Shown: positions 24,129 to 32,069, counted from the first letter of the stretch. The stretch is DNA of 64,000 bases from Pullichristensenella sp002068815 (GCA_040772885.1 JAXGXF010000002.1:218536-282535), one strand, 5' to 3'. The notes: generated by a model not told the origin, from the sequence alone. A program made the numbers and translations.

Positions 24129-24959
24129 ATGCCCACGGAGAGTCAGTCCCTGTCCTTCCGGGGATTGCGCGTCAATTTCAGCATCGCGCGGCCCGAGGCG
24201 CTGCTGCGCCACCGGGTGCTTCTGCTTTCCTCCCCTCTTTTGACGGCGTTTCACTGGCGAAAGTTGCTTCCGGAGCTCTCGGAGCTCGGCTGCCTCGTCG
24301 CGCTCGTCGACCTGCCCGGCTTCGGGCAGAGCGCGTGCGGGCCCGGGATACCGCACGAGAGCGGCGTGCGCGCGCAGTTGATCTGGGGCGTGCTCGACGA
24401 GGTAGACCGGACGATCGGCGGCCAGAACGCGCTTTGGCACCTCGCGGCGCACGGCTCCGCGTGCGCGACGGTTCTCAACATGGTCGCGATGCAGCCGGAC
24501 TCGGTGCGCTCGTCGATCCACATCTCGCCGCTCTTGCCCTACGACGGAAGGGGCCGCGCGTTCCCCGGAAAGCGGGGCTCCTCGGAGCGGCTTTTCCAGC
24601 GCGTGCTTTCGAGCGAGGAGGCGTTCGAGGACTTCGTCGCGCACGCGGCGAGGCGGCCGCTGCCGGACTACTCGGTCGAAAGGATGTGGCGGCCCCTTTT
24701 GCGCTCCGGCGCCAGGGAGACGTTTTTCAAGATGCTGAACACCGAGGACACGCTCCCGAAATCGCACGCGTTCTGCCCGTCGATCGCCATGTGGGGCGGC
24801 GCGGACCCGTTCATGCCCCCCGACGCGCGCGACCGGCTGAAGGCGCTGCTCCCCGAGATCGAGCCGCACGTGATCCGCCCCGCCGGGCACTTCCCGATGG
24901 AGACGCACAGCCGCGCGCTCAGGGATTACCTGCGCGGATGGCTGAAATACATCGGATAA
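24129..24959 (+). CDS. alpha/beta-hydrolase fold protein, atypical nucleophile site
   Basis: 276 residues. Fold markers are the strand/turn VALVDLPGFGQSACG, acidic residue in MWGGADPFMPP and a C-terminal His in RPAGHFPMETHSRAL. At the nucleophile elbow, where G-x-S-x-G is expected, the sequence is LAAHGSACATV: aligned with GHSMGG the serine position is Gly, or the Ser is displaced by one. Catalysis may therefore be altered or absent. The ATG at 24129 follows CGGAGGGAG; the ATG at 24111 lies upstream of that site. Substrate unknown. Confidence 0.8.
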   Translation: MPTESQSLSFRGLRVNFSIARPEALLRHRVLLLSSPLLTAFHWRKLLPELSELGCLVALVDLPGFGQSACGPGIPHESGVRAQLIWGVLDEVDRTIGGQNALWHLAAHGSACATVLNMVAMQPDSVRSSIHISPLLPYDGRGRAFPGKRGSSERLFQRVLSSEEAFEDFVAHAARRPLPDYSVERMWRPLLRSGARETFFKMLNTEDTLPKSHAFCPSIAMWGGADPFMPPDARDRLKALLPEIEPHVIRPAGHFPMETHSRALRDYLRGWLKYIG

Positions 24960-24985
24960 CGCTCGCATTTTCTCCTGACTTGTTG

Positions 24986-24991
24986 TATAAT
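24986..24991 (+). promoter_or_regulatory. possible -10 for the SpoU methyltransferase gene
   Basis: A TATAAT at 24986-24991 sits 28 bases before the preferred ATG at 25020, without a convincing -35. If used, transcription would start after the alternative ATG at 24990. Confidence 0.35.
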
Positions 24992-25019
24992 GGGCTCAAA
25001 CATGTTTCCGAGGTGTCCG

Positions 25020-25754
25020 ATGCCCAAGCTCGAGCCCTATTCCCGAAAACTTCCGTACAGCTACGCGCTGGGACTGTACCCGTCGCTGTCTTTGATCGAC
25101 CGCCGGCCGGAGCTCGCGCAGAGGCTGCTGCTCGCGCCGGAGGGCCTTTCAAACGACGGCGTCGAAAAGCTGCGCGCGCGCTGCCGGGAGCTCGATATCC
25201 GCGAGGAAATCGCCGAGCGCGTTCTTCGGCGCGAGTCTAGGAAGGACAACTGCTACGCGGCGGTCGTGTTCGAAAAGCGCGAGGACGATCCCGACCCCGC
25301 CCGAAACCACGCGGTGCTCTGCCAGATCTCGGACGCGGGAAATTTGGGGACGGCGCTTCGGTCGCTGATCGCGTTCGGGTTCGAGGACGTGGCGCTCGTC
25401 CGCCCCTGCGTCGACGTATACGACCCGCACGCCGTGCGCGCGTCGATGGGCGCGCTGTTTCACCTGCGCGTGAGGACGTTCGACCGCTTCGGGGACTACC
25501 GCGCGCTGTACCCGGACCGGGCGCTCTACCCGTTCATGCTCGACGGCGCGCGGCCGCTTTCCGAGGTCGCGCGCGGGGCGGTTCCGCCGTATTCGTTGAT
25601 TTTCGGGAACGAACAGTCCGGGCTTCCCCCGGAATTTCAATCGCTCGGGCAGAGCGTGTTCATCCCCCAGTCGGACAGCATCGACTCGCTGAACCTCGCG
25701 GTCGCCGTGTCCGTCGGCGCGTACGCGTTTTCGCAAAGGAGGAATCCATCGTGA
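25020..25754 (+). CDS. SpoU/TrmH-family (SPOUT) RNA 2'-O-methyltransferase
   Basis: 244 residues. The three SPOUT knot motifs are present: DAGNLGTALRSLIAFGF (motif 1, N-x-G-x-x-x-R), SLIFGNEQSGLPPE (motif 2) and IPQSDSIDSLNLAVAVSVGA (motif 3). It transfers a methyl group from SAM to a ribose 2'-OH in tRNA or rRNA; the specific site is not predictable. The N-terminal 95 residues form a separate helical domain. The stop overlaps the GTG start of the next gene, so the pair is coupled. Confidence 0.9.
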   Translation: MPKLEPYSRKLPYSYALGLYPSLSLIDRRPELAQRLLLAPEGLSNDGVEKLRARCRELDIREEIAERVLRRESRKDNCYAAVVFEKREDDPDPARNHAVLCQISDAGNLGTALRSLIAFGFEDVALVRPCVDVYDPHAVRASMGALFHLRVRTFDRFGDYRALYPDRALYPFMLDGARPLSEVARGAVPPYSLIFGNEQSGLPPEFQSLGQSVFIPQSDSIDSLNLAVAVSVGAYAFSQRRNPS

Positions 25755-26296
25755 TCCATGAGGATGTGCGCGCGGCCATCCATGAGCTCGTCGCGCTCGA
25801 AAAGCCGTTTTTCAACCGCGTTTCGCTGCTCGTCGTCGGCTGCTCGTCGAGCGAGATCGCCGGCGGCGTGATCGGCCACAACTCGGCGTACGAGCTCGGC
25901 GAGGAGGTCGCGAACGCCGTGCTCGCGTCAGGAGAGGAGCTGCGTTTTGCCTCGGCGTTCCAGTGCTGCGAGCACCTGAACCGCGCGCTCGTGATCGAGC
26001 GAAGCGAGGCGGAGAGGCGGAACCTGACGATCGTCTGCGCGGTGCCCAGGACGAAGGCGGGCGGTTCGCTCGCGACCGCCGCGTACAGGGCGATGAAGGA
26101 CCCGGTGCTCGTCGAGACCGTCGAGGCCGACGCGGGGATCGACATCGGCCAGACGCTGATCGGCATGCACTTGAGGCGCGTCGCGGTGCCGGTGCGCCTG
26201 TCGATGGGAAGGATCGGCCGGGCGCTTTTGACCGCGGCCAGGACGCGCCCGAAGCTCATCGGCGGCGAGCGCGCCAAATACGCTCCGGAGGACTGA
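25751..26296 (+). CDS. UPF0340 / YwlG-family protein
   Basis: 181 residues with the family signature VVGCSSSEIAGGVIGHNSAYELG near the N terminus (residues 28-50), QCCEHLNRALVIER, and GMHLRRVAVPVRL. YwlG-type proteins are conserved across Firmicutes (TIGR01440) but have no established biochemical role; the fold resembles nucleoside-binding Rossmann-like proteins. It starts with GTG at 25751 behind AAGGAGGAATCCATC and overlaps the methyltransferase stop. Confidence 0.92.
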   Translation: MIHEDVRAAIHELVALEKPFFNRVSLLVVGCSSSEIAGGVIGHNSAYELGEEVANAVLASGEELRFASAFQCCEHLNRALVIERSEAERRNLTIVCAVPRTKAGGSLATAAYRAMKDPVLVETVEADAGIDIGQTLIGMHLRRVAVPVRLSMGRIGRALLTAARTRPKLIGGERAKYAPED

Positions 26297-26297
26297 C

Positions 26298-27839
26298 ATG
26301 TTCAGCCAGGAACTTCCCGCAATTTTAAAGACGCTCGACCTCGCGCGCGCGCCGGTCCCGAGGGCCGACCTGGACGCCGCGGCCCCGTCGCGCCACCTGA
26401 AGTCGCCCCCGCTTTCCGAGCGGATGGAGAACCCCGCGGCCTACCGGCTTCTGCAGGAAAAGCGGCGGCGGGATCTCGAGGCGCTCGTCCTCTCGCGCTC
26501 CCCCGCCGCGCCCGCGCGCGCGCTCGACCTGATCTGCGCGATCTCGGAGGAATCGAGCTGGGCGGCCGATGCCGAAATGCCGTTCGAGGACGCCGACCGC
26601 CCATCGATCGACCTGCAGGCCGCGGACACGGCGGCGCTGTTCGGATGGACCTTGCGCGCGCTCGGCGGACAGCTCGATCGGATCGGCCCCGGCATCCGCG
26701 AGCGCATGGCGCACGAGGTCGATCGGCGCGTGCTCGGGCCGCTTCTTTCCCACGACGACTACATATGCTCCGTCGCCGCGCTGTGCTCCGCCGCGACGGC
26801 GCTGCTGTTTCTCGAGCGCGACCCGGACCGGCTCTCCGCGTCGCTGCGTGTGCTGCTCCGGATGCTCGACGCGACCTACGCCTGCGCGGAGGCGCTGCTC
26901 GAGCCGCTCCCGGACAGGCTGCGCGACGCGACCGCGATCGCGGACTTCGCGCTCATGATGAAGCGCCTGACCGCCGGCGCCGCGGACCTCACGCGCGACG
27001 TGCCGTACGCCTCGTGGCTCGACGAACTGCTGTTCTCGCACATCTACGACGAGTGGTTTGTGAACTGCGCCGGTCCGTCGCTGCGCCCGGGGCTCTCCGG
27101 GCAGGCGCTGTTCCGGCTCGGCAGGCTCGCGGGCGACGGCGCGCTGCGCTCGCTCGGCGCGTCGCTGCACCGCGCGCGGGCGATTCCGTCGCCGACCGTT
27201 GCCGGCAGGCTGTTCGACCCCCGGCACCTCGACGCGCTCGAGGCCGAGCTCTCCCCCGCGCCTCGGCTCAAGAACGCCGCGCTTGAGGACGGGCGCGTGC
27301 TGGTCGCGCGCGGCGCGGGCTTCGCGCTCTCTTTGACGAGCGGCGGAAACCGCGGCAACGTCGGCGACATCGCGGTCTTTCTCGACAACGTGCCGGTGCT
27401 GACCTCGGGAAACCTTCCGCTCCCGCAGCTCCAAAAACCCGCGTTCGCGCCCGCGCCGGACTGGGATTTCTCCGAGCCCGACCGCGCGATCATGGGCGTC
27501 GACGTGACGCCCGCCTACCCCGCCGAGATGCGCGTGCGCGCGCACCAGCGGACGCTCGTGCTGTCCAGGCAGGAGTACGGCGCGCAATTGGTCGACGTGT
27601 TCGACCTCGCGCAGCCCCGCGACATCCGCTATCAATTGCACACGCCGTTCCGCCCCGAGTTCTTCGAGGGCGGCGCGCGGCTCGGGCCGATGCTCGTCCG
27701 CTGGGAGGGCCGGCCGGAGGCGGACGCGCGGCGGCTCGACCCGGATGCCGACTTCCCCGACGGCCAGTGGGAGCTGGCGCTTCTCTACCCCGGCGCCTCG
27801 CAGCGCGCGATGTACACGTTCTTCATGCGCCACGCGTAG
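26298..27839 (+). CDS. heparinase II/III-like protein, divergent
   Basis: 513 residues. The N-terminal half is all-helical and recalls the alpha/alpha toroid of heparinase II/III proteins, with AISEESSWAADAEMPFED, then IDLQAADTAALFGWTLRALG and REFMAH-like helices. The C-terminal half is beta-rich, with SGGNRGNVGDIAVFLDNVPV matching the family beta-sandwich entry. The usual central HNW-x-x-V-C segment is missing (DDYICSVAAL instead), so a lyase function is doubtful. No signal peptide is present. The stop abuts the stop of the convergent exchanger gene with no spacer. Assignment is at fold level only. Confidence 0.55.
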   Translation: MFSQELPAILKTLDLARAPVPRADLDAAAPSRHLKSPPLSERMENPAAYRLLQEKRRRDLEALVLSRSPAAPARALDLICAISEESSWAADAEMPFEDADRPSIDLQAADTAALFGWTLRALGGQLDRIGPGIRERMAHEVDRRVLGPLLSHDDYICSVAALCSAATALLFLERDPDRLSASLRVLLRMLDATYACAEALLEPLPDRLRDATAIADFALMMKRLTAGAADLTRDVPYASWLDELLFSHIYDEWFVNCAGPSLRPGLSGQALFRLGRLAGDGALRSLGASLHRARAIPSPTVAGRLFDPRHLDALEAELSPAPRLKNAALEDGRVLVARGAGFALSLTSGGNRGNVGDIAVFLDNVPVLTSGNLPLPQLQKPAFAPAPDWDFSEPDRAIMGVDVTPAYPAEMRVRAHQRTLVLSRQEYGAQLVDVFDLAQPRDIRYQLHTPFRPEFFEGGARLGPMLVRWEGRPEADARRLDPDADFPDGQWELALLYPGASQRAMYTFFMRHA

Positions 27840-28784
27840 TTACAGCCGCAGAAACAGGAGCGCCAGGTACAGCGCGTACAAAAGGACCAGCAGCGCCCCC
27901 TGCCAGCGGCATAGCCTCTTTCCGAACACGGCGGGCAGCGCCGCGACCGCCGCGATGACGCCGAGCGCCGGGAGGTCGAGCGTGCGCGCCTGCTGGGAGA
28001 TCAGAAGCGGCTTCCCGGAAACCAGCGCGCACAGCGGGAGGATCAGCGTCAGGTCGATCACGTTCGCGCCGACGATGTTGCCGATCGACATCGCCGCCTC
28101 CCTGCGCCGGAGCGCCGCGACCGTCGTCGCGAGCTCCGGGAGCGCGGTGCCCATGCCCATCAGCGTGACGCCGATGACCGACTCCGGGACGCCGAGCGCC
28201 GAAGCGATCACGATGCCCTGGTCGACCATCAGCTGCGCGCCGACCGCGATGCCCAGCGCGCCCAAGGCGAACGTCCCGGCGTTTCCGAGCGCCGCCCTCC
28301 GCCCGGGGGACGGCGCCTTTTTTGTGCGCGCCCGCCCGTCGCGCCCGGAGTGGACGCTCTCCCAGACGTACGCGAAGAACAGCGCCATCAGAAGCAGCGA
28401 CGGCGCGAGCCCGAGCGCCCCCGTGCTCCCGAACGCGCAGAGCACCGCGGCGCTGACGAGCATCAGCACCGCCTTCGCCGCGAACGCTCTCCTGCCGGGT
28501 TTCGCGGGCGAGCACAGGATCGATATGCCCATGATGAGCGCGGTGTTGACCGTCACCGAGCCGATCGCGTTTCCGACCGCCATGTCCACGCTCCCCTCGA
28601 GCGAGGAAAACAGCGAGACCAGTATCTCCGGAAGCGTCGTCGCGAGGCTCACGACGGTCGCGCCGACGACGAACTTCGGAATGCCCAGCACTTCGGCCGT
28701 CCACGCCGCCGCCTCCACGAACAGGTCGCCGCCGCGGACGACGAGGAACAGCCCCGCCAGAAACAGCACAACCGGCAACAGCAA
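27840..28784 (-). CDS. Na+/Ca2+ exchanger family (CaCA) antiporter
   Basis: 314 residues with ten membrane helices in two inverted repeats. The ion-binding alpha repeats are VSLATTLPEILVSLFSS with GNAIGSVTVN (about residues 45-80) and LMGMGTALPELATTVAAL with GNIVGANVIDLTL (about 208-246). It exports Ca2+ in exchange for Na+ or H+, YrbG-type. Translation starts at TTG (28784) behind AGGGGAGGTG. A P-type Ca2+ ATPase is also encoded in this window at 40.9 kb, but in a different unit. Confidence 0.93.
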   Translation of the reverse strand: MLLPVVLFLAGLFLVVRGGDLFVEAAAWTAEVLGIPKFVVGATVVSLATTLPEILVSLFSSLEGSVDMAVGNAIGSVTVNTALIMGISILCSPAKPGRRAFAAKAVLMLVSAAVLCAFGSTGALGLAPSLLLMALFFAYVWESVHSGRDGRARTKKAPSPGRRAALGNAGTFALGALGIAVGAQLMVDQGIVIASALGVPESVIGVTLMGMGTALPELATTVAALRRREAAMSIGNIVGANVIDLTLILPLCALVSGKPLLISQQARTLDLPALGVIAAVAALPAVFGKRLCRWQGALLVLLYALYLALLFLRL

Positions 28785-28830
28785 GCGCCCACCTCCCCTG
28801 CCTGTACAGACAGTTTACGGGGACGCGGGC

Positions 28831-28867
28831 AAAAAAGAAGGCGGCCCCCCGAACTTCGGAGGGCCGT
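28831..28867 (-). terminator. terminator of the class II aldolase gene
   Basis: Minus-strand stem GGCCCTCCGAA/TTCGGGGGGCC (one G-T pair) followed by CTTCTTTTTT. It lies between fba and the downstream exchanger, so the exchanger needs read-through or its own promoter, which I could not identify. Confidence 0.75.
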
Positions 28868-28880
28868 CCTTGTGTTTCCG

Positions 28881-29834
28881 TTATGCCTTGCCGTTGCAGC
28901 CGAGCACCGAAACGATCTTGTGCCGGACCATCTTCTTGATGTTGTCGCGCGCGGGCTTCAAGTACTGGCGCGGGTCGAAGTGATCCGGATGCTCCGCGAA
29001 GTACTGGCGGATCGTGCCGGTCATCGCAAGGCGCAGGTCGGAGTCGATGTTGATCTTGCAGACGGCCGAGCGCGCGGCCTGCCTGAGCATCTCCTCGGGG
29101 ATGCCGATGGCGTCGGGCATCTTGCCGCCGTTTTCGTTGATCATCCTGACGTACTCGGGCATGACGGAAGATGCTCCGTGCAGCACGATCGGGAAGCCGG
29201 GGAGCCTCCTCGAGACCTCCTCGAGGATGTCGAAGCGCAGCTGCGGCTTCTGGCCGGGCTTGAACTTGTAGGCGCCGTGCGAGGTGCCGATCGCGATCGC
29301 GAGCGAGTCGACGCCGGTCTTCGTCACGAACTCCTCGACCTCGCCCGGGCGCGTGTAGGAGGCGTCCTCGGCGGACACGTTGACCGCGTCCTCGATGCCG
29401 GCCAAGCGGCCCAGCTCGCCCTCGACGACGACGCCGTGGTCGTGCGCGTACTCTACGACCTGGCGGGTCAGCTTGATGTTGTCCTCGAAGGAGTGGTGGC
29501 TGCCGTCGATCATGACGGAGGAGAAGCCGCCGTCGATGCAGCTCTTGCACAGCTCGAACGTATCGCCGTGGTCGAGGTGCACGCAGATCGGCAGGTCGAA
29601 GCCGGCCGACTGCTCGGCGTCCAGGATCGCCGCCTCGATCAGCTTCATCAGATATACGTGCTTGGCATACTTGCGCGCGCCGGAGGACACCTGCAGGATC
29701 AGCGGGGCCTTCTCCTCGATCGCGGCCTCGGTGATGCCCTGGATGATTTCCATGTTGTTGACGTTGAAAGCGCCGATGGCATAGCCGCCCTCGTATGCCT
29801 TCCGGAACATCTCCGTAGAGGTAACAATCGCCAT
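28881..29834 (-). CDS. fba: class II fructose-bisphosphate aldolase
   Basis: 317 residues. Zinc ligands and active-site segments are clear: HLDHGDTFELCKSCIDGGF (first His pair), EGELGRLAGIED, GTSHGAYKF and LHGASSV. It cleaves fructose 1,6-bisphosphate to DHAP and glyceraldehyde 3-phosphate in glycolysis. The ATG at 29834 follows AAAAAGGAGTGTGTCAA; an ATG further upstream has no ribosome site. It has its own promoter and terminator. Confidence 0.96.
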   Translation of the reverse strand: MAIVTSTEMFRKAYEGGYAIGAFNVNNMEIIQGITEAAIEEKAPLILQVSSGARKYAKHVYLMKLIEAAILDAEQSAGFDLPICVHLDHGDTFELCKSCIDGGFSSVMIDGSHHSFEDNIKLTRQVVEYAHDHGVVVEGELGRLAGIEDAVNVSAEDASYTRPGEVEEFVTKTGVDSLAIAIGTSHGAYKFKPGQKPQLRFDILEEVSRRLPGFPIVLHGASSVMPEYVRMINENGGKMPDAIGIPEEMLRQAARSAVCKINIDSDLRLAMTGTIRQYFAEHPDHFDPRQYLKPARDNIKKMVRHKIVSVLGCNGKA

Positions 29835-29868
29835 TTGACACACTCCTTTTTCCATTTCCCTATCGACT

Positions 29869-29896
29869 ATTATAGCCATATTTCGCCTGAAATCAA
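29869..29896 (-). promoter_or_regulatory. promoter of fba
   Basis: Minus strand TTGATT (29896-29891), 16-base spacer, TATAAT (29874-29869); leader about 30 bases. Confidence 0.75.
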
Positions 29897-29937
29897 GCGA
29901 GGCAACGGATTCTGCACCGTTATTTTACCAAAACGAG

Positions 29938-29973
29938 CGAAAGGGCCCGCCGCGCGCGCGGGGGGCCCTTTCG
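29938..29973 (-). terminator. hairpin after the sigma/anti-sigma remnant
   Basis: An 11-bp stem CGAAAGGGCCC/GGGCCCTTTCG closes a GC-rich loop, followed on the minus strand by CTCGTTTT. It is a moderate terminator candidate just upstream of the fba promoter. Confidence 0.55.
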
Positions 29974-29982
29974 AAACTGACG

Positions 29983-30587
29983 CTATTGGAATTTGAGCGT
30001 GACCGCCTCGTCCCAGTTGAGCTCGCCCCGGCGCTCGAGCAGTTCGTCCCAGTCAAGCTGCCGCTGCTGCACGATCTTGAATTCGTCGTATGGCCTTCGA
30101 AGCACCTGCGATATGAGCACCGTGAACGCGTAGCGGCCGTCCTCGAGCAGCGTATCGTCATAGCGGCTAACGCAGCCTGACAGTGACCAGTTCTCCTGCG
30201 CGCCGTCGGCGGTGAACACCTGTATTTCGGCCCAGTCGAACTCGACCGCCGCCTGCCTGTTTGCGACGATGTACCGCATCTCCACCTCGAGCTTCGAAAG
30301 CGTCTGGTCCGCGCGTACAACCCGCAGTTCGTATCCCGGAAACGCGTATTCCAGCGGCTGTCCGTGGTCAAGCGCACTGCGCACAATCGTCGGCACTCTG
30401 TCGATCGTCGCCTCGGCGCGCACGCCTTCTCCTCGTCTTTCAGCTCCTCGCGGTGCTTGAACGCGCGCGCCGCCGCCTCCGAGACGGCGTCCTGGGCGTC
30501 CTGCGCGTTCGCGAGTATGCTCATCGACAGCCGGAGCAGCCGCGCGCGATGCTCCCAAAACCGCTCCGCAAGCTTGTCCTTGTCCAA
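29983..30587 (-). pseudogene. remnant of an ECF sigma factor joined out of frame to an anti-sigma-like gene
   Basis: From a TTG at 30587 the first 54 codons read as the N terminus of an ECF sigma factor (AERFWEHRARLLRLSMSILA, then AQDAVSEAAARAFKHREEL), i.e. part of region 2. Sigma similarity stops near 30426, exactly where region 2.3 should begin. From about 30420 a second frame, ending at 29983, encodes roughly 140 residues of extracytoplasmic-type beta structure (ALDHGQPLEYAFPGYELRVV ... GRYAFTVLISQVL) like the C terminus of a membrane anti-sigma protein. Region 4, the membrane helix and about 1 kb of expected coding are missing. A deletion between two neighbouring genes explains this best. 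Confidence 0.7.
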
Positions 30588-30654
30588 CTCCCCACACTCT
30601 CCCTTTGGAACGACCGGTCGCATGTTAGACGCGCGAGCCTTCCAAAACATAACA

Positions 30655-30697
30655 GCCAAAAATAAAATTTCCCCGAGGCAGATCGCCTCGGAGAAAT
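30655..30697 (-). terminator. terminator of the small-protein pair
   Basis: Minus strand stem TTCTCCGAGGC/GCCTCGGGGAA with loop GATCT, then ATTTTATTTTT. It directly follows the 56-residue gene. Confidence 0.85.
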
Positions 30698-30713
30698 TCG
30701 CCTTCCGCGCGGG

Positions 30714-30884
30714 CTATCCCTTCTTCTTCTCCTCGCAGGGCGCGTTGTGCGTCGCGTAGAGCGCGGCGTAGTTCTCGTCCTCCTCCTCGTTTTCCGGAAG
30801 CGTGGGCATCAATCCCGTGCACTCCGTCGCGGACGCGACCTTGCTGACCTTGAAAAAGGGCTCCTTGCAGTTCTTTTCCGACAT
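30714..30884 (-). CDS. 56-residue conserved Clostridia small protein
   Basis: The product starts MSEKNCKEPFFKVSKVASAT and continues ECTGLMPTLPENEEEDENY. The block VSKVASATECTGLMP-x-LP is one I associate with uncharacterised small proteins of Clostridia; no role is known to me. Two in-frame ATGs exist; the one at 30890 touches the AGGGGAGG ribosome site, so 30884 is preferred. It is soluble, with three cysteines and a charged tail. It sits 14 bases after a 45-residue gene and has a strong terminator. Confidence 0.75.
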   Translation of the reverse strand: MSEKNCKEPFFKVSKVASATECTGLMPTLPENEEEDENYAALYATHNAPCEEKKKG

Positions 30885-30898
30885 CGACATCCTCCCCT

Positions 30899-31036
30899 TC
30901 AGAATTCCTCCGGTCCGTCTGAATCCGTATCGCCGCAGATTTCGTCGCGCACGATCCGCGCGCGCGACGGCGGACGCGGCGACCGATAACCATCGTATGC
31001 CATCGGCTCGCTTTCGAGCAGTTCGTTTATCGGCAT
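30899..31036 (-). CDS. 45-residue acidic small protein
   Basis: ATG at 31036, nine bases behind CGGAGAGG, ending TGA at 30899-30901. The peptide begins MPINELLESEPMAYDGYRSP and ends GDTDSDGPEEF: acidic ends around a Pro/Arg-rich middle (RPPSRARIVRDEI). The good ribosome site and the immediate downstream small gene with its own site and terminator argue that it is expressed. I recognise no family. Confidence 0.55.
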   Translation of the reverse strand: MPINELLESEPMAYDGYRSPRPPSRARIVRDEICGDTDSDGPEEF

Positions 31037-31137
31037 GTTGCATCGCCTCTCCGCGATAGTATTTGCGGAAGCCGCGCCCGGGATGCGAAGGAATAGCGCC
31101 CGGCGCCGACGGGAAAACTCGATTTGAGGTGAATGTC

Positions 31138-31317
31138 ATGGCGGACAAAAAATACCCCGATCTTTTCGCGTTGATCGCGGCGGACAGCGAGGCAAAAATG
31201 CTCTACGACAAGCTCCCGAGCTACGTCAAGGCGCAGATGTCGCAGCGCGCCGACAGCATCAACTCGATCGAGAGCCTGAGCGACTACGCGGACAACCTGA
31301 CGAGGGGCGACGGATAG
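31138..31317 (+). CDS. 59-residue conserved small protein
   Basis: ATG at 31138 behind GAGGTGAATGTC. The sequence runs MADKKYPDLFALIAADSEA and has the block LPSYVKAQMSQRADSINSIE followed by SLSDYADNLTRGDG, a pattern seen in short uncharacterised proteins of Clostridia. It is likely a small helical cytoplasmic protein. A bidirectional terminator follows. I saw no clear promoter in the 100-base gap to the divergent small genes. Confidence 0.75.
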   Translation: MADKKYPDLFALIAADSEAKMLYDKLPSYVKAQMSQRADSINSIESLSDYADNLTRGDG

Positions 31318-31323
31318 TTTCCC

Positions 31324-31365
31324 GAAAAAAAGCGGCGTGGATTTTTCCACGCCGCGGGTTTTTGG
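31324..31365. terminator. bidirectional terminator between small gene and hpf
   Basis: Stem GCGGCGTGGA/TCCACGCCGC with a TTTT loop (31332-31355), seven A before and GGGTTTTTGG after. On the minus strand it gives hpf a perfect stem followed by TTTTTTT. Confidence 0.9.
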
Positions 31366-31378
31366 TTTTCGTTTGCCA

Positions 31379-31906
31379 TTATTCCGGCTCGAGCAGGCCG
31401 TAGCCGCCGTCCGCGCGGACGTAGAGCACGCACATGCTGTCGGTCTCCTCGTTCAGGAACAGGAAGAACGAGTGTCCGAGCAGCTCCATCTGCGCGATCG
31501 CGTCCTCGACCTGCATCGGCTTTACGGAGAACTTCTTCACGCGCACGAGGTTGTAATCCGGCGCCTCCTCCGTCGCGTCCTCCGGCAGATCGTCCCCCTC
31601 GAACGCGCCCGCGCGCAGCCGCTTCTCGAGCTTGGTGCGGTGGCGGCGAATCTGGCGGTTGAGCTTGTCCACCGCGCGATCGATGGACAGATACATGTCG
31701 CTGGAAATTTCCTCCGCGCGGAGGATCACGCTTCCAACGCTGATCGTGATTTCGGCGATGTTGCGGTTGCCACGCTCCTGGGACAGGCGAATCTGCGCCT
31801 CAACGTCGTCCTGAAAATACCTTTCGAGCTTCTGGAGCTTTTTCTCAACGCGCGCCTTGAGGCTGTCGGAGACATCCATGCCCTTGCCGATGTATACGAA
31901 TTTCAT
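31379..31906 (-). CDS. hpf: long-form ribosome hibernation promoting factor
   Basis: 175 residues. The N-terminal HPF/RaiA domain (MKFVYIGKGMDVSDSLKARV; AEITISVGSVILRAEE) is followed after a linker by the C-terminal dimerisation domain (VRVKKFSVKPMQVEDAIAQM; GHSFFLFLNEETD). Long HPF joins 70S ribosomes into 100S dimers in stationary phase. The ATG at 31906 follows AAAGGAGAGAACGGC. Upstream is a plausible sigma-H promoter, in line with the stress/stationary control of B. subtilis yvyD. Confidence 0.96.
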   Translation of the reverse strand: MKFVYIGKGMDVSDSLKARVEKKLQKLERYFQDDVEAQIRLSQERGNRNIAEITISVGSVILRAEEISSDMYLSIDRAVDKLNRQIRRHRTKLEKRLRAGAFEGDDLPEDATEEAPDYNLVRVKKFSVKPMQVEDAIAQMELLGHSFFLFLNEETDSMCVLYVRADGGYGLLEPE

Positions 31907-31955
31907 GCCGTTCTCTCCTTTACAGTTGCTCGACGGGCCCCCGTCTGTTGTCCAT

Positions 31956-31980
31956 ATTCTGCGCAGGAATTTGTTTTCCT
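31956..31980 (-). promoter_or_regulatory. possible sigma-H promoter of hpf
   Basis: Minus strand AGGAAAA (31980-31974), 14-base spacer, GAAT (31959-31956), close to the B. subtilis sigma-H pattern AGGAWWT-N12-14-GAAT. No good sigma-A promoter is visible in this gap. A 7-bp inverted repeat GCAGGAA/TTCCTGC overlaps it. Confidence 0.4.
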
Positions 31981-32069
31981 GCCGGGGCTTCGCCGAAAAT
32001 TCAAAAAGATTACATATTTTCCCGCGCCCGGCCAAAACTATCCGCACAGCATGCAATTCGGAGGGCAAA

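Noticed and set aside
28802..28809. CTGTACAG palindrome near the exchanger gene as an SOS box
   Set aside because: It does not match the Firmicute LexA consensus and there is no DNA repair gene next to it.
30623..30659. ATG starts at 30623 and 30659 for the sigma remnant
   Set aside because: Neither has a ribosome site, and the added residues do not match ECF N termini.
30714..30884. SCIFF-type cysteine peptide for a radical SAM system
   Set aside because: Only three cysteines, no SCIFF pattern and no radical SAM gene beside it.
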